A model generated the notes under the pieces. It did no database searches, was not told where the DNA came from, and saw nothing but the letters and a program-made list of their open reading frames with translations. Below, one piece after another: positions 44,761-56,200 of a stretch of DNA of 64,000 nt (position 1 is its first letter; each line of letters starts with the position of its first letter). The position numbers and the translations under genes are program-made. Origin of the DNA: Salvia splendens (lineage: Eukaryota; Streptophyta; Magnoliopsida; Lamiales; Lamiaceae); assembly GCF_004379255.2 (NCBI RefSeq), contig NC_056040.1, positions 36,257,779 through 36,321,778 on the forward strand, in the 5' to 3' direction.

Positions 44761-47386
44761 ATAAAAAATTGATAATGCTTTTTGCAACAATGTACTTTTA
44801 GCTACGCAAAATCTAGAAGTGAAGAAAAAGATATTTTATTAATTCATCAGTCATCTCTGACATATTTCTTTGTGGAACAGTGGAATATAAAGTTTTTTTA
44901 CAACGGAGTTACTCATTACAAACAATTGAGATTCCGAGACATATTTTGATTCAATGATCAATATCAGGTGTTAAAGAAGTAATTGATTGAAAAAAAACAA
45001 AATAAATATGCATGGTTGAGAGAAACAGAGTATGCTTCTAACTTACCTCCAAAATAAATGAGGGAACATATTCCTCGTGAATCTTAGGTATGGTCGCTGT
45101 GTTACTTGTTTCAATACAGAATGTAACACAGCTCAAGTCAACGACCTTACAAGAGGAACTTTGTTTTTCACTGCTACCTTCACATCTGCAGAAAACTAAT
45201 AATCAGTAAGATTAAAACTGTAGAAAGAACTTTCTAATTCCAAATCATAACAAAGACAAATTCTTCTTTTTTACCTTGAGACCCATGCATTAGTTTTTCC
45301 TTTCATATATGCTGTGGAGACAGCCACGGTATCCAATAACATGTTTTCGTTATTAGTCGAAAAGAACTCATCAATTTCAAACAAGTGCATGATTGACCTT
45401 TTTCTCGTAGCAATCTGCAGAGAAACATCACAGTTATATTCAAAAGAGAAAGACAAACAGGCGACGGTTTGAGCACCGGCACCTTCCCACATGGAAATAT
45501 CTACATAGCTTTAAGTGCACCTCGGGGAAAGAATATCATGCAACCATTTGTAGAGCTTCAAAGCTGGATCAAGTGCAGGTGCAGCCAATCCTGTTGCAGG
45601 TCCGAATACATCTTTAATACCCGACATCGATGATTCATCAAGTTACTTGAAATTCTCGAAGATTAGAGTGAGTATCTGCTCAATTTGAACAGAAACTTCT
45701 CCCGGAAAACGGGCCTGAAACATTCAAGACATTAATTAGATACTATCATACAATAACCAGGAAATGTAAAAATGATAACAAAACGACAAATTGCCACATA
45801 ACGACCTACCTCTTAGTGACTCAATGTGTGCTTACTTTTGTCTTTGATTACCACTGGCAGCAGAATGTCGTACACCAAATCAAGATAATCTACTGTTGCT
45901 GTGGAGATATCCATAACGTATGAAAGGTATCTAAAAGATCGAAAAGCAAGAATGCATTTAACAATTGTGGAAACATATATAGCCATTCCAGGTAACCAGC
46001 AATGCACATTCATGATACCTGAGCTTTGTGTATGCATCTCAAGATCAAGTACCGATTCATCAGAAATGTCAGCCACCTGAACAAGAGCATGCCCGCAATA
46101 CTTTCCCTTCGAATCATGGACTTCGATTATCAGATCATCTCCAAATCCATCTGGCAAGCTGCATGTCAAGAGCAGTATAATTCACTTATCAATGATCTGC
46201 CAAACATATGACCTAGAAGTAGAATGAGACACAAAACATAAAAGACACGAGATTCACCAGATACCGGTTACATTCCCAATGCATCCTCTTCGGGTGAACT
46301 TTTCAATCTCAACAAACAAAAATATGGTTCTGCAATCAAAAACAAGATATACAATCCCAGTAGAAGTTAGATTGAATGAGAAACAAGAATCCATATTGAT
46401 ATATGATAGAATGAATGAATGTAAGAAACCTGCATACCTTGCACCAATTCATAAGTTGATGCACTTTATGAGCTTGGGTACTTCTCTCAAGTATCTACGA
46501 GTCCCAACAATTAAGTGTGCAACGCTTCTATGCAATACAGAGAGCCTCTTACAATATCAGCTTTTTTTCTTTTCATTTTTTCCTTTTTTTCCTTTTTTTC
46601 TTTTTTTCTTTTTTTTCTATTGGATGAAACAATCAATTTCACATTTGATAACCTTTGCTGAAATGTTTCCAGCTTCACCGTGGATGAAGACTTTAAAGAT
46701 GTAAACGTGAAACCAGTGGGTTGCTTCGTCCCCATTTTCACATTACGAACTGAAAAATAATAGAAAAACTTTGTACAGTTAAATACAAGCCATGCTCAAG
46801 AAACAGAAAACAATTTTCTTGTAATACCACATAGTCACCTTGAACTCTAATCTTCCCGATGGTTTTCTTAGACTTTACGTAAGCTCCTTCACCCACAAGT
46901 TCAAAGTGATCTTTCCTCGTCAGCTTTTCCTCTGATTTTAATAATATATTTCTTAACCTGCAAATTTAACTAAGGAAAGTTAATGTAACAGCAGATATAC
47001 CCATTTAAATAACTTTCTTTTGTGCAAAAGAAACCAAAATATGCTTTGGAAGCTAACTAATCAGCATATGCAGCAGAAAATTAAAAACAAAATCCAGAGA
47101 TTATCTCACCTAATACATCCCTCAGCAGTGAACATTCATTTTCCAAAAAGGGAGGAGCTCTCATACAGCTCCTTGCCCACGAGTGGAGGCATAGGCGGAC
47201 AGATGCATCATAAGATAAAACAGCATACCAGTTGCCTAGACCACTGCATCAGTTTTAGATGATATAACAAGTATTACAAGATCTGCTTCCATGAAAAGAA
47301 GCTAAATGAGAACTATTAACTTCAAGATCTTTCATGTTTATCAGGCATAAAGAATCCCAAATTTCCTATGGGAATATCTCTTAGCA
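44761..47386 (-). pseudogene. Array unit F (adjoins the 5' part of the gene)
   Basis: Fused stretch 45813-46169 as in C-E; KMGTKQPTGFTFTSLKSS exon at about 46680-46741; KRSIMHLFEIDEF at about 45340-45415. Pyrimidine tract 46561-46619. At 47386 it passes without a break into the upstream intron and exons of the gene, so F is the copy still in its original place and A-E derive from duplications. Confidence 0.75.
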
Positions 47387-48560
47387 AGATTACCTTGAAT
47401 GAAATGTTGGATATTGACCGCTCAACGGATAAGAAGCTACAGCTGAATTCTTAAAAAACGTATCCAGCTTTTCTAGAAACTTCTCCAAAGGTCTCATACC
47501 CACCATCTAAATAACAGATATGCCAAAAAAAGCTAAATTGGCAATTAAAAATAATAATATTTAGAAGGAAAACCTTGAAATAATTTACCTTGGCAATATC
47601 CGCCAAAGCTGAGAATTGATCACTTAAATATCTTTCCAAATAAACTCGAAACACCAAACAAGATACTATGAACCTATCTCATGGTTTGCATATTTGGCTG
47701 CACTCTGGTGCTAGATGGATTAGCCCCTTCATTGTTCCGTTTCTCCACTGAAACGCTGTTGCCACTAGTGGTGTCCGGGGTGGAGTTCAGTTAGTGACAG
47801 ATTCAGAAGACATCCTAGCAGAATCACGGTGCCCTACAACGACTCTATCATTATAATTCCGAGGTGCATTGGCAAAATAAATGTGTCTTGCACCACCATT
47901 GGCCACTTTATCATCCCGCGGTGATGCCTTAGGGGAGTCGCGACCACCATAGCCCCCACCCTCAGAATCAGAGGTGTCTATGTCCCAATCCGAGAGGTTC
48001 TCAATCATACGGTTAACAGAGAGTATACATCCAGTGCGTAAGTTGGAAACAGAGGACAACCCGAGGCTATTGCCACGGTACCTCAGCCCCACCACTGAAT
48101 CAGAATGAAGCTTGTGCCGTAGGAACTAGTTCTCCACCTATTCATAATATACCAAATTCAAGATTAATGAATCACATAATGTATGAAGTCACAATGTAAA
48201 CAAGAAATTGACTAAAGAAATAAGATATCGACCTCAAGCCGGATTTTCTGCCCTCCGGCAGACCAGCGGCGGTGGCGGAGGCAGACCAGCGGTGGCAGCG
48301 AGGCATCCGACGCACAACGACACTTCCCAGACCTTTTCGACGACATTTCCAAACCCTTTTCATTTCTGAAACTTTTAGTAAAGATTTCAAGGTTTTTAAA
48401 CTTTTTTTGCAAATTAAATGTGAAGCAACTTACCGAGCGTCGGCGGGGACGGCAGCGGTTACCAGCCGAAACAATAGCAGCAGCGGTGGTGTCGCAGTAG
48501 GAAGGGTTGTCAGTGTCGAGGAAGAGAACTCCGGAGAATCGATAGCTAAGTAGTCCAATT
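47387..48560 (-). pseudogene. Broken 5' part of the amplified gene
   Basis: From low to high coordinates on the minus strand: exon MVGMRPLEKFLEKLDTF..SYPLSGQ (~47400-47515, GT donor at its end), exon VYLERYLSDQFSALADIAK (~47585-47650, GT donor), an exon with DWDIDTSDSEGGGYGGRDSP (~47700-48137). The last begins after an AG acceptor with an in-frame TAG just before FLRHKLHSDS and shifts frame after SESVTN. A GC-rich exon-like part (48237-48400) precedes, ending in a possible donor (GAGGTCGA). The first two exons are intact in frame. I recall these segments from the At4g24610-like family only in part; the N-terminal assignment is uncertain. The gene cannot make a full protein as it stands. Confidence 0.6.
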
Positions 48561-48720
48561 CTAGTTTAGAGTTTTTTTTGTCAATTTGGAGGAACAGAAA
48601 GGGTGAGAAGCGAGGGAGAGAGAGAGAGGGGATCGGTGAGAAGCGAGAGAGAGAGATTCAAATTTGGGGGTGATTCAAATTTGGGGTGATTCTTTTCTTT
48701 TATTTATATACTGTAGGGCT
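48561..48720 (-). promoter_or_regulatory. GA-repeat stretch at the 5' end of the amplified gene
   Basis: Plus strand GAGAGA runs at 48613-48656 (CT-rich on the coding strand), with a direct repeat of TTCAAATTTGGGG at 48658-48685. CT-rich 5' leader or promoter tracts of this kind are common in plant genes; the role is inferred. Confidence 0.35.
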
Positions 48721-50056
48721 TAGTTATATCTAGTGTTGGGCTAGTTTTACATTTATTTAGGTTTTGGGCTTAGGTAAATAGGTAAAATATTTTGGGCCCA
48801 TATTAAATTCTTTTACTCGGGATCGCATATTTTTATTTCGTTGTTTGGATTTCCACGCAAGAAAGGGTGAAATATATTTATTTTTTAGTTCCCAATTTAA
48901 TTTAGTTAATCTTTTAGCTAATTTATTTAATTCCCGAATTCATTACGAGGAGGATGAATAAGTATGAGACTAACGATACGAGTTTCAAGGACGTGAGTGG
49001 TCGGCCAGCGTCGCTTGTGATGCCTCGGGAAGCTGCAAATAATCGAAATTTACGAAGCCCAAGGAAAGAACAAAGAAAAGACGAGATCCAAAATTCTAAA
49101 GAAGGACGAGAATATAATTGAATTTAGGATTCATGCATTCAAAAATCATAAATTAATGTGTCCTTATGTGCTTTGCAAATGGGTTTCTTCCACACGCTAG
49201 TTAAGTTCAGAGGAGACATTCTTTTAAAGATGGAAATTCTAAGTGCTCGAGGTGGACTTTATTACCTAAACTCTTTTATTTTCAAAGTTATGAATGTGGT
49301 GCTATAAGGGGATGGTCTGAATGTTATGTCATGTCGTATTCTTCTGTTTTGAATTGCCTACGGGATAAAATCCTACTAGACTCTAATGGTTAACAAAATC
49401 GGGTCTAACTATGGGGTGAGCCTTTACTCAGGCTAGTGTACATTGATGGGGATCGTGAGCCGTGTTTTGGGTCGGCTGATCCAGTGATCGAGTTTGTGGC
49501 CACATTCTCTTTTCATGAGATGATTCAGATATGGTATATGATGGATGATGATGATGTTTGTATGTGCAGATACCTTTTACGATAAAAGAAATGATTTTAG
49601 TGTTTCTCGATATTTTTAAAGTAAAACTATATATTCACTCAACGATGGTTTGGCATGACTTTATTTGATGAAAATATTTTTGGCATGAGTTGACTAAGTG
49701 CATCAAGTACTCAGCCCTGCATGTATTTTCCATACGTGCAGGTTGAGACATGACGAGGACGGAGAACGTTGAGCATTTGGAACGAAGGTAGTGTTCGATA
49801 CAATAGCTATTTGTGTGACATGGTAGTAGTTAACTCTCAAATGCTTCCGCGACTCTAAGTTTTAAACTCTTATCTTTTCTTAAATTTTTGGACTATTGTC
49901 GCTTCGTGATTTGAGACTCTGATTCAATATTAAGTTTCCCATTTGTTTCAAATGTCGTGCCCTTTGATCATTTTTCCATTTCTTCCCCTGCTTCTTTATT
50001 CCCCCACTAGTCGCGATCAACCGAGCTTTTTATCCTTAAAAAGTGTGGTCGTGACA
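48721..50056. mobile_element. Possible Ty3/Gypsy LTR remnant
   Basis: The stretch has no gene. It ends with GTGGTCGTGACA at 50045-50056, the usual terminal inverted motif of many plant Gypsy LTRs (TGTCACGACC...), and carries TACTCAGCCCTGCATGTA near 49708 with GTGCAGGTTGAGA near 49735, also familiar from such LTRs. The opposite end and a target-site duplication could not be fixed by eye. Confidence 0.4.
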
Positions 50057-50700
50057 AATAATTTTAGTGGATTATATGATTCACATTATCAATAAAAGTG
50101 TATATTTATATATTATTAGTGGATAGTTGAATCTACAAAATAATACTAGTAAATTATTAATTCTAATCATATCAGGTGTAACTAAAATGAGAGTATTCAC
50201 AATATGAGACTACAATCCCGCCCTATAAATTTTTTACCATTTCCATTTTTCTTCTACCATGTAAACATTTTATCATCCCGCCAAAATATCCTCAATAGCA
50301 CCATATAAATCCACTCATCCTCATTTTCCACATCATCACAATTTTAGTTTCTTTTAATTTTTTGTGTTTATCAATTAAAGTACCATATTAAAATAAAATA
50401 AATTGAAGGAAGGATTAAAATATAGAGTAAAAGCCAAAACTGGTCCTGAACATATGCTCATTTTATGATTTTGGTCCTAAAATTTATCTTTTGAATTTTT
50501 GCATTCTGAATATTTCAAATCGGATCACAATTGGTCATGGACTAACTGTTCCGTTAGTTTTTAACGGTCAACAGATTTAATCCCGATTTTGACCAAATTA
50601 GACGATTAATTATAATTTTTTACTCCCTAATTATTTTAATAAATATTCATTTAAAATATGAAATAAATAATATTTATTCTTTGCAGTATGCGACAGAATT
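50057..50700. other. AT-rich transposon-like stretch, no gene
   Basis: It contains AAAGCCAAAACTGGTCCTGAAC at about 50430 and a GGTCATGGACTAACTGTTCCGTTAG run near 50535, similar to the 'no data on our own ... gtcctgaac' class of plant dispersed repeats I have seen in introns; family not assigned. Nothing coding. Confidence 0.3.
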
Positions 50701-51360
50701 CTTTGCGAAACTCGACTCGCAATTCTCGCCCTTCCAATTCCATTATTCTTTGCCACCTTCATCAACTACTCTCGCCGACTCCGACGCCGCTGTGTGCCTC
50801 TGATACCCCACCGATCTCGTCGATTCTGCCGAATTAGGCTCCCAGCTTGAAGAACACGTCCACTGCTGCTGGCTCCCAGCTATTGCTGCCGAAGGATTCC
50901 TGCTCTTCCAAGTCTTCGTCGTCTCTGGCGCCCCTCCTAACCCATCACATATTTGTGGAAGCTAGGCTGAATTAGATCATCGCTCCCTACGATCTCCTAT
51001 TCCAAAATTGGATCCTGCTTCGCCTTCCTCGCCTTGAGTTGCTCCGTCGTCGATAGATTCGATGTCGTGCTGAAGTTGAGATCGACGACGGCTTCCAGGA
51101 TGGAACACGCTTTGGTCACGCCCGGCGGCAGAGGAAACGACGCCGGTGGAGCGTTGTTTTGGTGGAAATTGTGAATGTCTTCAGGCAGAAGCGCAATGTA
51201 GGATGAATTAGGGTTTGTTAGGGTTTTAGGATTGATGTTGAGGTCTCGAGATAGGCGTGACGAGCGGCTTCTCGTCACGGTCGGGGGAATCACGCCGCCA
51301 TTATTGCCGGTTTTTATTCTGCTGGGTGGCGCTACCCGCACCACGCCGATTGAATTCGTT
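50701..51360 (-). pseudogene. Fragment of an At1g65710-like gene
   Basis: The open stretch 50997-51344 on the minus strand encodes VTRSRSSRLSRDLNINPKTL, LLPEDIHNFHQN and KACSILEAVVDLN, which match the conserved C-terminal part of the plant-specific proteins related to Arabidopsis At1g65710 (from memory; function unknown). The frame then ends at a stop just after KQDPILE. The N-terminal part of the gene is missing, and GC-richer DNA at 50700-51000 may be further diverged gene sequence. The isolated fragment between transposon-like sequences suggests capture. Confidence 0.55.
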
Positions 51361-51640
51361 TACATCAAAATGTGCTCTGTTTTAATTCGATTTGATAGAT
51401 GATTGGGGATTTTTCGAATTGAATAATGGAAATGGAGAAATTAGAGACCTGTGAGATGATGATGGTGACTAAAAACAAATAATTAACAATCACACAAAAT
51501 ATGGAATTAAATTTACGATACATATACGGGAAAATTCAATAATAATATTAAAATTTTAAAAAGTACATTAATTAAAAAAAATCCATCAAAAAAAAATTAC
51601 ATTACTTTAAAAAAAACTTATAATCGACGCACGAGCCCCC
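51361..51640. other. AT-rich intergenic stretch
   Basis: No gene seen; A/T runs (51500-51610) probably belong to the 3' non-coding end of the adjacent PIF/Harbinger element. Confidence 0.3.
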
Positions 51641-51653
51641 ACCCGCCTCCACC

Positions 51654-54557
51654 TCACTCCTCGCCGTCGTCGCCGTTGTCGCCGCTATCCGGGACCCCCA
51701 AATCTGCAACAGCTGATCCCACGTCAGAGCACCCCACCTGTGCCGCGGCGGGATTCAAATCCTCTCGCATACTCACGAGCACCGAGTGAAAAAAACTCTT
51801 CTCGGGGTCAGTTGCATTCTTCCATTGATATATGACCTTGATCATTTGAGCCCGTGCTTGTTGACGCGCCAAGAAGACAAGGTCGGCTGTCGAGCTGCCA
51901 ACAGGGGGGATGCCGACTGGACCTCCTGGGACCTCTGGCGAGCCCGTTGCGCCTCCCTTTGACCAACCGGGCGAGTGCGGCGAGTAAACGAGGGAGGGGA
52001 CGGGGTATCCTGAGCATCTTCGGGGAGGTCGTGGGAACCGCCGCTGCTGCCGCCGACGTAATCACCGGAATAATTCAGGCGCTGCTTCTTCAGCCAGTTA
52101 GCATCGACACCTGCCCGAAACTTCTCGGAGTCCATTAGCACCTCATAGCAGTTCCAGTAGGTGAAGTCCTTGTAAAGCCCGGGCAAGGGGAACTCTTTCT
52201 CCGCCATCCTCCTACAGTCCTCGTCAGTTTGGCCACTGGACTTTATTCGGAGGGCGTTGGTGTACAAGCCCGAAAATCGGGAGACCCCAGACCGGATTCG
52301 GTCCCACCCCTTCCGGCACTCCTCTCCGCTGCGTGGCCTCCCCGCCGGGCAAAATGCCTTGTAGGATGCTGCTATTTTAGCCCACAAGTTGAGGATCCTC
52401 TGATTATTCGAGGCGAGGGGGTCATCGTAGACACTCATCCACGCCTTGGACAGCAAGACGTTCTCCGCGTCCGTCCACTTCCTCCGTGGCTGGCTGTCGT
52501 CACCAGCCGGCTACGACGACTCGCCGACCACCCTCTTCCCCTTCTTCTTCTTGGGCGCGCCCCGACCCCGCCCTACTCCCCCCGTTTGAACGGGAGTGCC
52601 TGCATCCCCGAGATCTATTCCCAACTCCTCTAAGGAGAAGGTCTCAAACCCTGTGAACCGCGTCTCTGCTGGGGTCGATGTGTGCGAAGAAGCAGTACCA
52701 AAATCAAAACTGGGGCGATAGACGTTGTCCCCCCCCTCCCCCGGCGTCCCCTGCATCCCCGGGTACCCCTGCGTCATCTGCATCCCGGGTGCCCACCCCT
52801 GCATCCCCTGCCATCCCGGCGTAACACCCCCGAGTACCCCCTGCCCACCCTGCATCGCCGAACCCCCCGGCATCCCCTGCGTGTTAGGGTTAGTATACTG
52901 AAAAGCATGTTTTGAGCGACTTCGCATGAATAGAATCTTGCTTGTGTACGGAAAAACTCTACAATCCACTTTTGGCCCGATTCAGTATCATTCGAGCAGT
53001 TTGCACGAATAGAATCAATATATTATTACATTGTGTTTGCTTGTGCGTTTATAAGATGTTTTATAAACATTTAAATGCATAAGAAGTAAACAAAGCCTAC
53101 GTCTTTTGCTTAGTAGACTGGTCGTGGGCTGCGCTCACTTTAAGGTACTACAGTCGGTTCTAAGCAATGCTTTGCAAAAGAGAAGAAGAATTTCACAACC
53201 TAGATAGGCTTTGGCTACCTATCGTGAAAGGTTGCAATGTCAGTCCGATTATTTCTAAGCCATATTGAAATAAGATGACGTTGGTGTGGTATAACACTGA
53301 ATGGATCTAACAGCAAGACGTGTCTTTATGTTATCTACTGAAAGACGCGGTCTTAATAAATATCTATTTCTTAATCAATGTACGTTAGCATTGAGCATAC
53401 GATATTGAGTATCTACTACTTTGACTTACCAAAGGTGTGGGTTTTTTGTCACCCAACGATCCAGGTATATTGGGTAGTGGTGATCATTTTCTAGCGGTGC
53501 TAGGATTGCTATTATGTTGAATCGTGCGCGAGGTGAATCTCGTTTGATAATGTCCTCAAGAGGAGCTTGAACAAGGTTTTATTATTCGGAAACTGGTCAG
53601 TTTGAGTTTTATTACTCTATGAATAATAAATAAGTGTTTCTTGCTAAGTCCACTCTTGGAATTAATAAGATGTTAATTAATTAAGTTCATAGCAGACTTT
53701 AATTAATTAATGGACATTTATATCTTAAGTGCGGGAAATAAATAATAAATAAAATGGAAACCCGGATTACTTGTAATTTCGGATTTGGATGGAGAGTTCA
53801 ATATTACTTCTGTAGTGGCTGCTCGTAATATTCCAATATAAGCTTGTATTAAATTATGAGTTCAATTTAATTAGTAAAAAGCTAATTGGGGGAGCCCATA
53901 TCCAAAACCTTCCATAGATCTCTGACTGGGCCCAATATGTAACTATTATAAATAGGAGAATAAAGGAGACCAAAAATCAATGGATTTCATAATACAATTT
54001 TCGTCCCCCTCTATTTTGAGAGGAGCTCAAAAATTCTCTCTCCTCCTCCGTGAGGAATTTCTGTCTTCTTTATTCGAGTCCTAGTGTTTAGATAAGATCA
54101 GCCCACCTTGATGTCGAGATACAGTTTGGGACACCAGTCAGAAGATCCGTGGTCTAGTATTGAAGATCATCGTGGAGAAGGCGCGAGCAATCGACGATTC
54201 TTCGGAGAATCAACGAGGTAAATTGGCTAACTCCGTAGCAAGCATGTTTTAGGGATTTTTTGTGCTAAAACATATTTGAAATTCAAGTTATGAGCATGAT
54301 ACATGTGATAATTACGCGAATAGAATTTGTCTAAATAATTTGCAAAATAGATTCATATACGTGATCCGTTAGAACGCATGCTTCCGCTGCCAACCCCTTC
54401 ACTGCCATCCCGGCGTACCACCCCCGGGTGCCATCCCGGGCATCATCTGCTGCCAAGGGTAGTAGTACCCGGGCTTCGGACCCCATCCACCTCCCACGGG
54501 TACCGTGGGAGATTGAGACCCGCTCGTTCCCGGAGTAGGCTCGTTGTTGTGCTCCAT
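51654..54557 (-). pseudogene. PIF/Harbinger transposon ORF1 (Myb/SANT-like), split by an insertion
   Basis: The minus-strand ATG at 54557 starts MEHNNEPTPGTSG, a Gly/Pro/Met-rich N-terminus, interrupted near 54395 by a 1.5-kb insert and resuming near 52881 (QGMPGGSAMQGG). A TAG stop follows GESS at 52511. Then come the SANT/Myb-like segment (LSKAWMSVYDDPLASNNQ, LWAKIAASYKAF, GRPRSGEECRKGWDRI; 52100-52456) and, after a frameshift near 51870, the C-terminal MIKVIYQWKNATDPEKS. This is the DNA-binding partner protein of PIF/Harbinger elements (often annotated in plants as 'glutathione S-transferase T3-like'). The transposase ORF is not in the window. Three separate lesions make it dead. Confidence 0.8.
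52882..54395 (+). mobile_element. Probable solo LTR inserted in the PIF/Harbinger ORF1
   Basis: The insert starts TGTTAGGGTT at 52882 and ends GCTGCCAAC at about 54394, giving imperfect TGTTNG/CNAACA ends. It has a plus-strand TATAAATA at 53947-53954, about 450 bp before its end, and no coding sequence, all as in a Copia-type LTR. A clean 5-bp target duplication was not found (CTGCG versus CCTTC), so the exact ends are uncertain. Confidence 0.6.
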
Positions 54558-54659
54558 TTCGCGTTGTTGATCTTGTACAAAAATTAAGATAGAGAGAGTA
54601 CTGGTTAAAACAAGTGGTGTGAATGAGAATGACGTGCAAATCGTGTATATATAGTGTTT

Positions 54660-55040
54660 CGGAAAAGAAAAAAAAGCTTGCCAATCGCTCACCGATCGGG
54701 AGGCTGCAATAGCGGCGAGCGCACCGGCGCGCCACCCGACGGCTCGGATGGCCGAGACGGGAGTCAAGACACCGGCCGAGAGGGGCACGCCGCCGCGTGC
54801 GCGCCTGGACGAGAAGCGTCGACACTCGTTGGAACACGACGCCGAGACGGGCGCTCGCCGCTGGCCGAGAGGAGCCGCGCCTACGCGCACACTCCTGGCC
54901 GAGACGCTGGCGACTCCCAACGAGCCGCTGGCCGAGACGCTGGCGCGCCGGTGGCCGAGACGCCGTGTGCGTCGTATTCCAACGAAGAACTCGTCGGATT
55001 TTCGTCGTTCATCGTTCGTGCGAACCTCGTACGATGAGAT
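54660..55040. repeat. GC-rich subterminal repeats (CTGGCCGAGACG)
   Basis: GGCCGAGACG/GGCCGAGAGG recur at least seven times between 54748 and 54962. The stretch lies upstream of the ORF1 start and fits the 5' non-coding end of the PIF/Harbinger element. Open frames here on both strands are side effects of high GC. Confidence 0.5.
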
Positions 55041-56200
55041 AACGATGAAGGATTATTTTAATGATTATTTAATTATTTTATTAAAAGTTATCATTAAAAT
55101 ATTATTATTTAATGGAAATAAAATCTTTTGGTAAGATTTCCCTAGATTCTTGGATTTTATTTTGGAAAATATTAAAGATGAATTTGGAAATAAGATTTGA
55201 ATATATCTTTTATGGATTTTATGTATTATATAAGATTTGATTTAATATCAAATCATGGATTATAGATTCTTTCCTTATTCATTGGATTTATATGGATTTT
55301 ATTCCTAGATGAATCCTAGTTATATTTGGAAAATAATAATCTAAATTTTATCTATATCCTATGGATTTATATGGATTTATTCCAAGACAAATCCTAGTTG
55401 GATTTAGATAATAATAATATTATTTTATTCTTATCCTATGAATATAAATGAATTTATTCATAGATAAATTCTAGATGGATTTGGATAGTGATAATATAAT
55501 ATTTTAATCTTATCTTATAGATTTATATGGATTTGTTCCTATATAAATCTTAGATGGATTTGAATAATTATAATATAATATTATCTAATTCTATGGATTT
55601 ATATGGATTTACTCCAAGAATAAATCCTAGATGGATTAGGATCAGGATTAATATTAATATTAATTTATTTTATCCTATGGATTTGAATAGATTTAAGACA
55701 AATCCTAGATGGATTAAAATAAGTATTAATCCATGATTATCCTTATATTTTGGATTTATATCCTAGATAGATTAGGATAAAGATAATATATAAGAATATC
55801 TGTATTTAATTGGATTTAGACAAATTAATTTATCAAAGAAATCCTAAGTAATATTTGATATATTCTAGACGTCTATTCTAAATAGAATTAAGATTTGTAT
55901 AAATATTGGTTGATTGGATTTTATTTATCGTATGGATTATGATGGAAACGTTTCTATCTAGTAATATCCTAGAACGATTTAAATAATGATAATCCTAGAT
56001 CAACGTTATCTTGAATTGAAGGATTTGATTTTATCGAAATAAAATCTAGAATGATCCTAAATAGATTTAGATAGTTAACACTATCTTGATAAATCCTAAA
56101 TGAATTTGGATAATAATTATCCAAGATAAAACATAATTATTTAATTGATTCTCCCTTGACTAGATTAAATAATTGTCATTAATTATCCAGTGTGTTTAAA
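55041..56200. repeat. AT-rich minisatellite (about 80-90-bp degenerate unit)
   Basis: The core ATGGATTTATATGGATTTAT followed by TCC.AGA.AAATCCTAG.TGGATTTGG and ATAATAAT recurs at about 55290, 55365, 55440, 55520, 55590 and 55680, with weaker copies on to 56110. No gene. Confidence 0.7.

Larger units (their letters stand above)
32460..47386 (-). repeat. Six-unit tandem array (A-F) of internal exons of one plant-specific gene
   Basis: Units A 32460-34567, B 34568-37303, C 37304-39717, D 39718-42132, E 42133-44760 and F 44761-47386 are head to tail. Each runs (minus strand) from the exon with NWYAVLSYDAS to the exon with VPSFILE and contains about eight exons of a protein I recall as the plant-specific family of Arabidopsis At4g24610/At5g65440, of unknown function (sometimes misnamed 'pesticidal crystal cry8Ba protein'). 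A C2-like segment (SLPDGFGDDLIIEVHDSKG) and the segment FRYLSYVMD are the clearest matches. The repeat breakpoint is intronic: F diverges from the others at about 47386, where it continues into the gene's upstream exons. Confidence 0.85.

Noticed and set aside
32460..47386. Insecticidal crystal protein suggested by a common database name of the gene family
   Set aside because: The name is a legacy mis-annotation; the segments are from a plant-specific protein and show nothing of a Cry toxin.
48212..48553. Overlapping plus- and minus-strand frames at 48.2-48.5 kb as separate genes
   Set aside because: GC-rich 5' exon/leader of the amplified gene; no recognisable domain in the plus-strand frame.
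54654..55134. Open frames in the GC-rich stretch on both strands
   Set aside because: Arg/Ala-rich frames open in several phases because of CTGGCCGAGACG repeats; no conserved motif.
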